A stretch of DNA of 64,000 bases from Promethearchaeia archaeon (lineage in GTDB: Archaea; Asgardarchaeota; Lokiarchaeia; Sigyniarchaeales; SOKP01). The notes beneath the pieces are model-generated. The model was not told the origin of the DNA, ran no database searches, and saw only the letters and a program-made list of their open reading frames with translations. The stretch is from assembly GCA_029856105.1 (NCBI GenBank), contig JAHQWH010000015.1, positions 62,001 to 126,000 of the forward strand. Direction: 5' to 3'. A program made the translations under genes and the position numbers. Below are positions 16,944 to 25,978 of this stretch, piece by piece; within the stretch, counting starts at the first letter, position 1, and each line of letters starts with the position of its first letter.

Positions 16944-18236
16944 CTAACGATGATGTAAATTTTTAGCAGCTATAAATGTAAGTCCCTTTTTGGTTAAAGC
17001 TTCAGCTGTAGTATTAATAGCTTCATATCGGTCGAGAAGGTTTACGCGTAATGCTTCCCATATTCCCGCTTCTTCAATAGCCTCCTTAGTCATGAAATAT
17101 TCAAGAATATCCGTAGGATGTTCCCGTTTTTCGTCAACATCAACATTTGCTCCCTCATGTTTCGCACTTACATTCTTAACTTTCTTAGCTAATTCCATTA
17201 ATTCGTCTCGGCGGTCATAAGGCTGCCTTACAATACTTTTCCATGTTTCAGTTATATGGTGTTCTATTCGTACTACATCTTCAAAGCCAAATTCTTTTCT
17301 TATATAGGCAGTTACTTCAATAGTTTCGTTATTAACTGAATTGGCAAGGTTAAAGCCAATCAAGGGGCTAGTTCCATCTTCACGGGCAAACAATTTGGCA
17401 GTCATTAACGTCCATAGACAAGCGTAAGGATTATCGTTTCCTAAATAGACTGAAATTTTAAACTCATTATTAATACCAAGTTTATGGATGATATAGCCCA
17501 ATAAAACGGTACCAAGATTCACATTAAGAACTTGTTGGATTCCGTAGTTAGTATAATAATAAAGATATTCATCAAACCATTTTAATGGAAAGTTGTTTGG
17601 CATTCCAACGCCTCCAAAATAGCCAGTAATAGTTTCAGGTCCACCAAGATGTACATTTACAGGCATACCATCTGGACCAGGGGCAGTTCCCTTAGTGTCA
17701 AGAGTTTCGACCCAGGTCGAACCAATAATTTGCATTGCCGCAGCCATAGCTAGTAAATCCCCGTCTTCTTCCTGTTCTTTCATGTATCTCACGCGAATAA
17801 TTCTACCAGGTATTATCTTTTGATTTTCAACGGCGTCTCTTACCATATCCATCAAGAAAGGAAAGTATTGACACGCAGAAAGTTCTAATGTTATAGCATA
17901 GTCTTCGTCGAAAGTCATTTCAGATGTTTTGTCACCTAAAATCTTTTTTCTATAATCTGCTATGCTAATAAAAGAATTATTGTCGCGTTGAGAAATTAAC
18001 CACTCAATATCCTTAACATATTCTGGCTTTTTCTTTTTTAACTTTTCGAGCAAGTTTTCTACTTTACTGGCCTCTTCTGCCTTTCTATTAATCTCTTCTA
18101 TTCCGCCATATTTATCTACTATATCTAAAAGATCGTTTATCAATGGATTTTTTTCGTCCAATAAGAAATCGTTTATTACTTTTAATGCGTCGTCTGGAAT
18201 TTTCAATTTTTTTCTTAAATCGTTCATTTTTATCAT
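16944..18236 (-). CDS. Unrecognised 430-aa protein, operon partner of the aldolase-Fae fusion
   Basis: I do not recognise this protein. The N-terminal ~110 residues are helical and charged. The remainder looks like an alpha/beta enzyme, with repeated strand-glycine elements (ITLELSACQYFPFL, IIPGRIIRVRYM, NVHLGGPETITGYFGGVG, VLNVNLGTVLLGYI, ISVYLGNDNPYACL) reminiscent of a TIM barrel. Several Asp, Glu and His clusters (VRIEHHITETW, KHEGANVDVDEKREHPTD) could bind substrate or metal. The gene ends about 35 bases before the ATG of the DapA-Fae fusion and is surely co-transcribed with it, so it may supply or consume its substrate. A second ATG at 18227 has a better distance from the AAGGA site. 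Confidence 0.72.
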   Translation of the reverse strand: MIKMNDLRKKLKIPDDALKVINDFLLDEKNPLINDLLDIVDKYGGIEEINRKAEEASKVENLLEKLKKKKPEYVKDIEWLISQRDNNSFISIADYRKKILGDKTSEMTFDEDYAITLELSACQYFPFLMDMVRDAVENQKIIPGRIIRVRYMKEQEEDGDLLAMAAAMQIIGSTWVETLDTKGTAPGPDGMPVNVHLGGPETITGYFGGVGMPNNFPLKWFDEYLYYYTNYGIQQVLNVNLGTVLLGYIIHKLGINNEFKISVYLGNDNPYACLWTLMTAKLFAREDGTSPLIGFNLANSVNNETIEVTAYIRKEFGFEDVVRIEHHITETWKSIVRQPYDRRDELMELAKKVKNVSAKHEGANVDVDEKREHPTDILEYFMTKEAIEEAGIWEALRVNLLDRYEAINTTAEALTKKGLTFIAAKNLHHR

Positions 18237-18435
18237 TTTCCTTATTTTTTTGTTAATATTTTATATATGAATTTTGAATTCTACCCAAAGAATTCCCATA
18301 ATTCCAACTTTCATTGGAAGAGATCATAAATTTAATACATTTCATTATATTATAAATTTATTTGTACAATTGCAAAAAGTTTTAACGATATCCAAAATTG
18401 ATAATTAAAAGAATTTAATTTCAAGAGTAAAGAAA

Positions 18436-19794
18436 ATGTATAAGTATAAAGTATCGATTTTAGGGACTGGATTTATCGGTTTATGTAGTGCTGCGTGTTT
18501 CGCTGGGAAAGATATACAAGTCTTAGCGTCCACTCATAACGAAAAGAAAGCTAAAATGATTAACGAAGGAAAGGCCCCCTTTTACGAAGCGGATTTACAA
18601 GAAATAATGGACGATATTAAAGCTAACAAACCAGAACTATTACACTGCTTGCTGGATCCCGTAAAAGCGGTGCTAGAAACGGATATTTCTATGATTACTC
18701 AAGGTACTCCCATGCGAGAAGATAAAAGCATAGACTTAGACTACATTGAGAGCACAGCTAGGGAAATAGGAGAGGCTTTAAAGCAAAAGGATAAATATCA
18801 CTTAGTTGTTGTAAGATCTACGGTAGTTCCAGGTACTACAAGGAATTTGATAGGAAAAATAATTACTGAGATATCTGGAAAAGTTCCTGGAAAAGATTTT
18901 GGCTTATGCATGCAACCCGAATTTTTAGCGGAGGGCCGTTCGATTGAAGATACACTTCACCCAGATAGGATCGTAATAGGTGAAATTGACGAAACGAGTG
19001 GCGCTATGCTCCAAGAGTTTTACGAATATTTCTATGGCGAACACTTACAAAATTGCCCTATTTTAAGAATGAATCTAGAAAGCGCTGAACTAGTTAAATA
19101 TGGCAACAACTGCCTTTTATCTACTAAAATCAGCTATGCAAATGAATTCGCGAATCTTGCTGAGTTAGTGCCAAATGTAGATGTAGCTCAAGTTATGAAA
19201 GGAGTAGGTTTAGATTACAGATTAAATTCTCGATTTTTAAATGCTGGAGTTGGTTTTGGAGGTTCTTGTTTTCATAAAGATGTGAACGCAATAAAAGCAT
19301 GGTCTAAATCAAAAGGATATACTTCAAGATTATTAGAAGCGGTTCTAGATATAAATGATGATCAAGCAATTCATATTGTAGATATTGCCGAGGAATTAGC
19401 AGGAAAATTAGAGGGTAAAAAAGTTACGCTATTAGGTCTTGCTTTCAAACCAGGTACAGATGATATGCGAGAAGCTGCTAGCATTAGAGTATTTAGCGAA
19501 TTAAGGAAAAGGGGAGTGACTGATATAATTGGATATGATCCTAAAGCTCTTAAAACTGCAGAAGAAGAATTAGGAAATAAAATTATATATGTTAATTCCA
19601 TCGAAGAAGCATTAAAAGACTCTGAATGCGCCTTATTAATAACAGAATGGGATGAGTTTAAAAATTTAAAACCTAAAGATTTCAAAACATATATGAAAAC
19701 GCCCAATTTAATTGATGGAAGAAGAATTTATGATTATGATCAATTCAATAAATCTATACCTTTCAGAGCAATTGGTAGAATAAATTTAGAATAA
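18436..19794 (+). CDS. UDP-glucose / GDP-mannose dehydrogenase family (nucleotide-sugar 6-dehydrogenase)
   Basis: A 452-aa enzyme that oxidises C6 of a nucleotide sugar to the acid with NAD+ in two steps. The N-terminal Rossmann domain has GTGFIGLCSAACFA; then come TQGTPMRED, VVRSTVVPGTTR and QPEFLAEGRSIED. The central helix has ESAELVKYGNN, and the catalytic Cys is in GVGFGGSCFHKDV. The C-terminal domain is marked by LLGLAFKPGTDDMREAASI. The length and all catalytic motifs are intact. It probably supplies uronic acids for surface glycans or protein glycosylation. The neighbours do not identify the sugar. It appears monocistronic. Confidence 0.92.
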   Translation: MYKYKVSILGTGFIGLCSAACFAGKDIQVLASTHNEKKAKMINEGKAPFYEADLQEIMDDIKANKPELLHCLLDPVKAVLETDISMITQGTPMREDKSIDLDYIESTAREIGEALKQKDKYHLVVVRSTVVPGTTRNLIGKIITEISGKVPGKDFGLCMQPEFLAEGRSIEDTLHPDRIVIGEIDETSGAMLQEFYEYFYGEHLQNCPILRMNLESAELVKYGNNCLLSTKISYANEFANLAELVPNVDVAQVMKGVGLDYRLNSRFLNAGVGFGGSCFHKDVNAIKAWSKSKGYTSRLLEAVLDINDDQAIHIVDIAEELAGKLEGKKVTLLGLAFKPGTDDMREAASIRVFSELRKRGVTDIIGYDPKALKTAEEELGNKIIYVNSIEEALKDSECALLITEWDEFKNLKPKDFKTYMKTPNLIDGRRIYDYDQFNKSIPFRAIGRINLE

Positions 19795-19861
19795 TCAATT
19801 TTTAATTTTTTCCATCTTAGTTTATTATCAATTAAAAAAAGCTTATATGAATTAATTAAAA

Positions 19862-20044
19862 TCAACGATTTCTAAAGAGACGCCATAAAAAGTTGAAGCA
19901 AAGTATGATTAGAAAGAAAGGTAAAATTGGATCTGTTGGAAAAATAGTAAATCCAATTACAATTCCAACTGTAAAATACACGATACCGTAGTAGGTTATT
20001 TTATAAGTGATGTAATTAGAGATTTTAAGTTTCTTTTTAAGGTT
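19862..20044 (-). pseudogene. Start-less two-helix membrane peptide frame downstream of korB
   Basis: An open frame of about 60 codons overlaps the 3' end of korB and reads as a plausible small membrane protein. It has a basic N-terminus (KKKLKISNYITYKI), a helix of GIVYFTVGIVIGF type, PTDPILPFF, then a second helix ending in a basic FLWRLFRNR tail. It has no ATG and its first GTG lies inside helix one, so it is either a remnant that lost its start, or uses an unusual start. No other gene is seen in this 240-base gap. Confidence 0.3.
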
Positions 20045-20873
20045 TCAAAATCAAATTTATCTTTTCTAATCTTTTTTCTCTTGACATGCTGTTTTTTACT
20101 GGATTAAAACTCCCGTAAAGACTTTTATGATAAACTTCTCTTATTTCTTGGTAAAAAATTCCTATCGTAAAACGATGTGCCTGCCTAGCAATCTTTAAAA
20201 CCTCATCTTTCGACTTACCATTATTATCTATATATTCAATATTATCTTTAAATTCCTCCCATTTATGATAGGGCATGGCAGGTTGCAGGATTTCGATAAA
20301 GGAAAAGCCTTCATGCTCTATAGCTTTTACAAGAGTGTTCGTTAAATGTTTAACTTCACCAGCATAACATCTTGCCACGAATGTTGCTCCTACTTCAATA
20401 AGTAAAGATATGGGATTGAAAGGAATCTCAAAACTTCCCTTTGGAGTTGATGGGCCTTTCCAACCCTCTTGAGTTAAAGGAGAAAACTGACCTGTTGTGA
20501 GAGCATAGACTCCATTATTATGCAGTATCATAGTGATATCCATGTTGCGTTTTGCTGCAAAGAGAGTATGGGCTAACCCTTCTCCTAATCCACTCCCATC
20601 GCCAGAAAAAGTTATTACTTTTAAATTAGGATTAGAAATTTTGAATCCAGAAGCAGTGGTTATTTCTCTTCCATGCAATGAATAAATTCCACTTAAATTA
20701 AGATAATCAAACATTTTCGCATGGCACCCTATACCCGCTGTCATAACAATATTCTCTCTTTTGATCCCTCTTTGCTCTAATAGAGGAATTGCATTTCTTA
20801 TCGCAGTAAAAATTCCAAAATTTCCGCATCCTGGACACCATGTAACTTCAGCATAAGTTTTTAGATCTTCCAT
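20037..20873 (-). CDS. korB: 2-oxoacid:ferredoxin oxidoreductase, beta subunit
   Basis: The thiamine-diphosphate-binding subunit of an archaeal 2-oxoacid ferredoxin oxidoreductase, which oxidatively decarboxylates a 2-oxoacid to an acyl-CoA. The start at ATG 20873 gives the usual EVTWCPGCGNFG N-terminus and lies one base past the alpha-subunit stop; the open frame extends 21 codons further upstream but overlaps alpha. The TPP motif is GDGSGLGEGLAHTL, followed by NNGVYALTTGQFSP. The conserved Cys residues of the single [4Fe-4S] cluster are in WCPGCG, GIGCHAKM and, later, ARCYAGEV. 278 aa, normal length. Substrate class (2-oxoglutarate, pyruvate or branched-chain) is not decided. Confidence 0.92.
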   Translation of the reverse strand: MEDLKTYAEVTWCPGCGNFGIFTAIRNAIPLLEQRGIKRENIVMTAGIGCHAKMFDYLNLSGIYSLHGREITTASGFKISNPNLKVITFSGDGSGLGEGLAHTLFAAKRNMDITMILHNNGVYALTTGQFSPLTQEGWKGPSTPKGSFEIPFNPISLLIEVGATFVARCYAGEVKHLTNTLVKAIEHEGFSFIEILQPAMPYHKWEEFKDNIEYIDNNGKSKDEVLKIARQAHRFTIGIFYQEIREVYHKSLYGSFNPVKNSMSREKRLEKINLILKP

Positions 20874-20874
20874 C

Positions 20875-22536
20875 TTATTGAAGCACCTCCTTAATCTTTT
20901 TTGATAATTCAATTGGATCAAATGGGCGTCCATCATACTTTTTAATCGTAGTTCTTATTTTTAACCTTGCTTTTTCTTTTAAAAGAGTTGTAAATTGTCC
21001 TGTAGAGCTTTGTTCAATTACTATATTATCTTGATTTTTAAATTCCGCTAATTCCCAAGTTGGTAATGGACTTAAAAATATTGGTTGAACGATTGTAGGG
21101 TTTAATCCCCCATACCTTAGAGCTTCTAAAACGCTCATGTAAGTCGAACCATACGCAAAAAGATTGGTGTTCATCTCTCCTCGAATAATATTAACAGTAT
21201 ATTGACTCTTTAAATATTCTACAAGCGCTTTAAGTTTTTTATTTCTCTTGTCATGCATTTTTGCTATCATCTCGGCATTCTCAGTCGTTACGCCAAATTC
21301 GTCGTGTTCGTAGCTATTCCACTTAATTACTTCTTTCGAGGGTGGAAATAACATTGGAGAAATTCCATCTTCAGCGTTATGATATCTTTTATAATTTTCC
21401 CCTTGATACATTTTAGGTTTTGCCCATTTTGCCTTATCTACATCGATATCAATTGTCATGCTACATTCTGATAAGTGTTTCTCTGTGAGCAGAATTCCTG
21501 GTGTTTGAAACTTCCAAACAAGATCTAGCATTTCCGCAGTTAAATAATAAGAGTCTTCTATCGTTCCCGGAGATGCTACTATTCGCAAAAAGTCACCGTG
21601 ACCAGCAGAAAGAGCAAAACTTAGATCAGCTTGTTCGGTATAAGTAGGTACCCCTGTAGCAGGTCCTGGTCTTTGTGATAAGACTATGAGAATAGGAGCT
21701 TCAGTAATCCCTGCTAAGGAAATACCTTCGGTCATAAGCGCGAAACCTCCACCACTGGTTCCAACCATTGATCTTGCCCCAGTAAATGTAGACCCAATTG
21801 CCATGTTAATTACAGCAAGTTCGCTTTCAGCATGAACAACTGCTAACCCAAAGTTTTCTGTTTGCTTTGCTAAAAAGTGCAATATTGAAGATGCTGGCGT
21901 CATAGGATATCCAAAATACGTATCTAAACCGCCAGCTATAGCTCCCAGACTTATTGATTCGTTTCCTGTAATAATTGGTCTTACTTTTTCTCCTTTAGTT
22001 AATAAAAATTTACCTTGACACCCGCCTTTTACCATATCGTAGATGGTATTTGCAAATTTAACGTTATCTTCGATACCTCTTGGATATTGATTCTTTATAC
22101 TTTCATTCATTTGCTCTTTTTTGAATCCTATTGCTGATGCTAAGATTGCTACAGCCCCTACACCGTACATCAGGTTTTTCATGGGATATTTTTCAGCTTC
22201 TGAACTGAATGGAATTCCAACGCCATCAACATCTTCTAGTTCGTCTGAGTTATAGATAATAAGTCCTCCATCAGCTAGATCGTTAATGTGAGTTTCGCAA
22301 CTTCGCTTATCAAAGTTAACTAGAAGATCCGCTTTCATGTAATAGCTACTAATCCATCTAGTGGAAGTGCTAACTATAGAAAAATTGTGTCCTCCTCTAA
22401 TTAGGCTCATATAATCGTCCATTTGAAATACACGCTGTCCTATACTAGCAAATATATGAGCTGCCACAGATCCAGCTTTTTTTACGCCTTCTCCCGCCTT
22501 TCCTCCAACCAGAAACGTAAAGATGTCATTAACCAT
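20875..22536 (-). CDS. korA: 2-oxoacid:ferredoxin oxidoreductase, fused gamma-alpha subunit
   Basis: 553 aa. The N-terminal ~170 residues are the gamma domain (GGKAGEGVKKAG, YMSLIRGGHNF). The alpha domain follows, beginning ITGNESISLGAIAGGLDTYFGYPMTP. Further family marks are VHAESELAVINMAIG, ARSMVGTSGGGFALM and RPGPATGVPTYTEQADL. The gamma-alpha fusion with a separate beta and no own ferredoxin delta subunit is the KorAB arrangement. Electrons should go to a free ferredoxin, which HdrABC or MvhD-linked complexes in this window could use. An AAGGT site precedes ATG 22536. Confidence 0.93.
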   Translation of the reverse strand: MVNDIFTFLVGGKAGEGVKKAGSVAAHIFASIGQRVFQMDDYMSLIRGGHNFSIVSTSTRWISSYYMKADLLVNFDKRSCETHINDLADGGLIIYNSDELEDVDGVGIPFSSEAEKYPMKNLMYGVGAVAILASAIGFKKEQMNESIKNQYPRGIEDNVKFANTIYDMVKGGCQGKFLLTKGEKVRPIITGNESISLGAIAGGLDTYFGYPMTPASSILHFLAKQTENFGLAVVHAESELAVINMAIGSTFTGARSMVGTSGGGFALMTEGISLAGITEAPILIVLSQRPGPATGVPTYTEQADLSFALSAGHGDFLRIVASPGTIEDSYYLTAEMLDLVWKFQTPGILLTEKHLSECSMTIDIDVDKAKWAKPKMYQGENYKRYHNAEDGISPMLFPPSKEVIKWNSYEHDEFGVTTENAEMIAKMHDKRNKKLKALVEYLKSQYTVNIIRGEMNTNLFAYGSTYMSVLEALRYGGLNPTIVQPIFLSPLPTWELAEFKNQDNIVIEQSSTGQFTTLLKEKARLKIRTTIKKYDGRPFDPIELSKKIKEVLQ

Positions 22537-22837
22537 TATTAATATACCTTAAATTAATCTATCAAATAAAAATTTTAAAATCTATATTATATTTACTCTT
22601 TTCGAGTAATATTTAAAAATATGCCTTATAAGTTCTTAAAATAAGGGTTTATTTTTTTTAATATCTGAGAAGGTTTTAAAGTTATAATGATATAAATTCT
22701 TATTAAGCTGACTTGATAATTTATATCCTAAATTTTTTAAAATAATCTACTTTCTAAAAATTAATTTTATATCATAATTTTTATAGACTATAAACTTATT
22801 AACTAATTTATCTCAAAAATTATATTATTGAATAACA
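22537..22837. other. Divergent intergenic region between korAB and the mvhD-fwd operon
   Basis: About 300 bases, very AT-rich, separating divergent transcription units, so it must hold both promoters. No coding frame or RNA gene is recognised, and no long palindrome. An eight-base T run lies near 22652-22659. Confidence 0.5.
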
Positions 22838-23260
22838 ATGACCGAAAGCGAATTTAATCCGTTCATTTTAGGTATATGTTGTAATTGGTGTACATACGCT
22901 GGCGCTGACCAAGCTGGAACATCTCGCATGCAACGACCCGCAAATTTAAGGATTATGCGCGTAATGTGCGGAGGAAGAGTAGAACCACATTTTGTCTTGG
23001 ACGCACTTAGAAATGGAGCAGATGGCGTATTAGTGTCTCATTGTCATCCAGGCGACTGTCATTACGTTGAGGGAAACTTAAAAACAATGAGAAAAATTCC
23101 AATGCTTCATTTGTATTTAAAACAGTTCGGTATTAACCCTAAACGAGTTAAGTACACGTTCGTTTCTGCTTCAGAAGGTGCAGAGCTGACCGAAATTGTT
23201 GAAGAATTTGTCCACGAATTAAAAGAATTAGGACCTAATCCTATGAAAAAGGAGGCATAA
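22838..23260 (+). CDS. mvhD: Methyl-viologen-reducing hydrogenase delta subunit (MvhD)
   Basis: A 140-aa [2Fe-2S] protein that passes electrons from a hydrogenase or formate-type enzyme to HdrA. Matching features are the start FILGICCNWCTYAGADQAGTSR, then VMCGGRVEPHFVLDALRNGADGVL and the cysteine pair in HCHPGDCHY. The length is that of stand-alone MvhD. It is the first gene of a tight operon with two ferredoxins and fwdD, fwdB and fwdC, and is unlinked to any hydrogenase large subunit. This places it as the Hdr coupling subunit of a Fwd/formate-dehydrogenase-like complex, as inferred from gene order. Confidence 0.93.
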   Translation: MTESEFNPFILGICCNWCTYAGADQAGTSRMQRPANLRIMRVMCGGRVEPHFVLDALRNGADGVLVSHCHPGDCHYVEGNLKTMRKIPMLHLYLKQFGINPKRVKYTFVSASEGAELTEIVEEFVHELKELGPNPMKKEA

Positions 23261-23264
23261 AACT

Positions 23265-23522
23265 ATGCAAATTTACGAATTAAAAATTAATAGAAATACT
23301 TGCACTGGTTGCAATGCGTGTGTTGTATCTTGTCCAATTAACTTTAACCAATTGAGGAAACAAAGTTATTTGAACGAAGAAAATGCAGTTATATTAGTTA
23401 AAAATGGTATTGCGGTACCAATTTACAATGGAGAAAGAAGTGTTAATTGCGACGGCTGTGGAGTATGCGTAAAAATGTGTCCTCAAGTTGCAATCAGAAT
23501 TGAAGTTATGGAGGGAGTTTAA
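23265..23522 (+). CDS. Two-cluster ferredoxin of the Fwd operon
   Basis: 85 aa with two [4Fe-4S] motifs, CTGCNACVVSCP near residue 13 and CDGCGVCVKMCP near residue 64. About 35 residues lie between them, so it is more spread out than a classical 2[4Fe-4S] ferredoxin. Operons for formylmethanofuran dehydrogenases usually contain such a subunit (FwdG or FmdF-type), and position suggests that role here. It starts four bases after mvhD and ends six before the next polyferredoxin, with a GGAGG-type site. Confidence 0.82.
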   Translation: MQIYELKINRNTCTGCNACVVSCPINFNQLRKQSYLNEENAVILVKNGIAVPIYNGERSVNCDGCGVCVKMCPQVAIRIEVMEGV

Positions 23523-23527
23523 AAAAA

Positions 23528-24238
23528 ATGTCGTTTCCTAAAATATCTAGAACGTTAACTCAAGAAGAGGAACATGTAAAAGTTCAATTTTTAACAGAAA
23601 GTTTAGAACTTATTTTAAATAGATCTAAATGTGTTGGATGCGGGACATGCGCAAGAGTTTGCCCAAAGGAGGCTATTTCTCGCGGACCTGTTGGAGCTTC
23701 ACGTCGATTTCCAACAACCGAAGATATTGTATCAGAATTATACGATCCTCATAAATGTGTTTTCTGTGGCACTTGCGTAGTTATGTGCCCATTTGGCGCA
23801 TTGACGCTAAAAAAAGACGGAGAAATTATCAATTTAGCAGATATTCCTATTGTTGCTCAAAAAGTAGTTCCTAAAATCGAATTTGAAGCGAAAAAGCTAA
23901 AAAATGATAGAGTAGTAAAACAATACGCTAAAGCAACTGTGAAGGTTATTGACGAAGAATGTGCTAAAGGATGTGGATCGTGCGCTGAAGTGTGTCCCTC
24001 AGGAAGTATTGAAATAGCTAAAAGACCTGAGCATGGTTGGGAAATGTCTAAAAATGTAGAAGTTGTCGACCCAGATGCTTGCGTGGCTTGCGGAGCGTGC
24101 GATAACGCTTGTCCAACGGGAGCGTTGCAGCTTGAAATTACCGAAGTGAAAACTTCTGGTGAATTTAGCAAGTTATTTTGGCCACCATTGTTAGAAAGAT
24201 TGAAAACGTTAAGATGGAGTAAAAAGGAGGGCTCTTAA
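23528..24238 (+). CDS. Polyferredoxin, FwdF-like
   Basis: 236 aa with four [4Fe-4S] motifs: CVGCGTCARVCP (~36), CVFCGTCVVMCP (~79), CAKGCGSCAEVCP (~147) and CVACGACDNACP (~187). The third has one extra residue in the first spacer, a variant. FwdF of methanogens carries eight clusters in a longer chain, so this is a shorter electron wire. Between genes for a small ferredoxin and fwdD, it should link FwdB chemistry to MvhD/Hdr. The family is clear from cysteine pattern and operon; the exact orthology to FwdF is less sure. Confidence 0.83.
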   Translation: MSFPKISRTLTQEEEHVKVQFLTESLELILNRSKCVGCGTCARVCPKEAISRGPVGASRRFPTTEDIVSELYDPHKCVFCGTCVVMCPFGALTLKKDGEIINLADIPIVAQKVVPKIEFEAKKLKNDRVVKQYAKATVKVIDEECAKGCGSCAEVCPSGSIEIAKRPEHGWEMSKNVEVVDPDACVACGACDNACPTGALQLEITEVKTSGEFSKLFWPPLLERLKTLRWSKKEGS

Positions 24239-24240
24239 AA

Positions 24241-24636
24241 ATGAGTTTAGAAAATTTAATTTTATTAACTGGTCGAACTATTAATCAGGGAGTAGCTCTT
24301 GAAGGTGGAAAAGTAACAAAAGAGAATGTCCGAGCTGCGGGCATATGTGCCTTCGATAGAGTCGATTTTAAGAAACTAGATTGTCTTGTTGGAACTCCCG
24401 TTAAAATTACAACTGATTTTGGAGAAGTTATAGTTTATTCTACAATTTCAGAAGAGGGACCTCATCCCGGGATATTATTTGTTCCGATGGGTCCATGGGC
24501 TAATCAGCTTGTGAATCCCGATTCGCAAGGGTGTGGCACTCCAACATATAAAGGGATGAAAGCAAAGGTTGAAGTTATTAAAAGCGGAAAGGTATTAGAT
24601 GCTTTGGAATTAATAGGAAAATTGAAAGAAGCTTAA
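24241..24636 (+). CDS. fwdD: Formylmethanofuran dehydrogenase subunit D (molybdopterin dinucleotide-binding)
   Basis: A 131-aa protein with the molybdopterin-dinucleotide-binding beta-barrel that closes the active site of FwdB. Family features are LLTGRTINQGVALEGGK at the N-terminus and the GPHPGILFVPMGPWANQLV segment, followed by GCGTPTYKG. In formate dehydrogenases this domain is fused to the catalytic subunit; a separate gene is the Fwd/Fmd arrangement. It is separated from its neighbours by two and about thirteen bases. Confidence 0.9.
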   Translation: MSLENLILLTGRTINQGVALEGGKVTKENVRAAGICAFDRVDFKKLDCLVGTPVKITTDFGEVIVYSTISEEGPHPGILFVPMGPWANQLVNPDSQGCGTPTYKGMKAKVEVIKSGKVLDALELIGKLKEA

Positions 24637-24649
24637 AGGAGTGAAAAGT

Positions 24650-25975
24650 ATGGTAGAAAGAAAGCTTAAGACGATATATGACGTTCCGTGTCCATTTTGT
24701 GGAACTTTTTGTGATGACCTAGAAATTGATATGGATGTTAAAGAAAATAAAGTTGTTGAAGTTAGAAACGCTTGCCAAATCGGTACTAAAAAATTCTTAT
24801 CCTCAAATAGCGAGCATCGTTATTTAAAGCCTTTAATTAAAAAGAAAGGAGAGTTTAAAGAAGTTTCATGGGACGAAGCACTTGATAAAGCTGCCGAGAT
24901 ATTAATTAAAGCAAAAAGACCTCTATTATATGGGTTTTCTAGTACTGAATGTGAAGCTCAAAGTAAAGGCGTTGAGTTAGCAGAAACTTTAAATGCTCTT
25001 TTAGATAATACGGCTTCGGTTTGCCATGGTCCTAGCTTATTAGCAATTCAAGATGTCGGTGCGCCATCGTCAACATTAGGAGAATATAAAAATAGAGCCG
25101 ATTTGGTAATATTTTGGGGATCTAATCCAGTTCATGCCCATCCTCGACATTTAAGTAGATACAGCAGTTTTGTAAGGGGTTATTTTAGAAATGACGGTAG
25201 AAACGATAGATTTATCGTAGTTGTAGATCCAAGAAATACTCACACTGCCCAAATTGCAGACTTATACATCAAGATAAATCCTAACGAGGATTATCAACTA
25301 CTAAATGCAATTAGAGCTATGATAAGAGGTACAGAACTAGACGTAAAAGAAGTTGCTGGCGTTCCAATAGAAAAAATGAAAGAACTAGTGAAAATATTAA
25401 AATCGTGTAAGTTTGGAGTAATCTTCTTCGGCATGGGTTTAACGCATACATTAGCACATCATCGCAATGTTGACACAGCAATATGCCTAGTTAGGGAGCT
25501 GAACGATTATACTAAATTTCTTTTAACTCCCATGCGAGGGCATTACAATGTAGCTGGAGCAAATCAAGTTTTTACTTGGAATACAGGCTACGCGTATTCT
25601 ATCGACTTTTCAAGAGGATATCCGCGTTATAATCCTGGAGAATTCTCTTCTGTCGATCTTCTAACGAGAGACGAAGTAGACGCCGCATTAATTGTAGCCT
25701 CTGATCCAGCAAGTAATTTTCCCGCAGCGTCAGTAAGAAACTTATTCAAACATCCGCTAATTTCAATAGAACCGCATGAAACCCCGACATCTGCATTTGC
25801 CGACGTAATTTTACCTGCAGCGTTTGCCGGAATTGAGTGCGAAGGAACTGCTTACCGTATGGATAAAGTCCCTTTAAGATTGAGGAAAGTAAAGGAACCA
25901 CCGGGAGAATGTTTGCCTGATAAAGAAATATTAGAAAGATTAATTGAAAAAGTGAAAGAAAAGATGGGTGAGTAA
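24650..25975 (+). CDS. fwdB: Formylmethanofuran dehydrogenase subunit B (W/Mo catalytic subunit)
   Basis: 441 aa from ATG 24650 (AGGAG 6 bases upstream; the in-frame GTG 24641 overlaps that site). FwdB reduces CO2 to formate at a tungsto- or molybdopterin centre. The N-terminal [4Fe-4S] ligands lie in CPFCGTFCDD and RNAC, and the metal-ligand Cys is in TASVCHGPSLLA near residue 125. Other family marks are VIFWGSNPVHAHPRH, VVVDPRNTHTA, GHYNVAGANQV and ECEGTAYRMDKVPL. No FwdA (formate-to-formylmethanofuran amidohydrolase) is in the operon, so it may work with an unlinked FwdA or directly as a formate dehydrogenase/CO2 reductase. The ligand is Cys, not selenocysteine. Confidence 0.92.
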   Translation: MVERKLKTIYDVPCPFCGTFCDDLEIDMDVKENKVVEVRNACQIGTKKFLSSNSEHRYLKPLIKKKGEFKEVSWDEALDKAAEILIKAKRPLLYGFSSTECEAQSKGVELAETLNALLDNTASVCHGPSLLAIQDVGAPSSTLGEYKNRADLVIFWGSNPVHAHPRHLSRYSSFVRGYFRNDGRNDRFIVVVDPRNTHTAQIADLYIKINPNEDYQLLNAIRAMIRGTELDVKEVAGVPIEKMKELVKILKSCKFGVIFFGMGLTHTLAHHRNVDTAICLVRELNDYTKFLLTPMRGHYNVAGANQVFTWNTGYAYSIDFSRGYPRYNPGEFSSVDLLTRDEVDAALIVASDPASNFPAASVRNLFKHPLISIEPHETPTSAFADVILPAAFAGIECEGTAYRMDKVPLRLRKVKEPPGECLPDKEILERLIEKVKEKMGE

Positions 25976-25978
25976 AGT

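Noticed and set aside
24650..25975. FwdB considered as a plain formate dehydrogenase alpha subunit
   Set aside because: The separate FwdD and FwdC genes and the short 441-aa length match Fwd; a formate role is retained only as a hypothesis.
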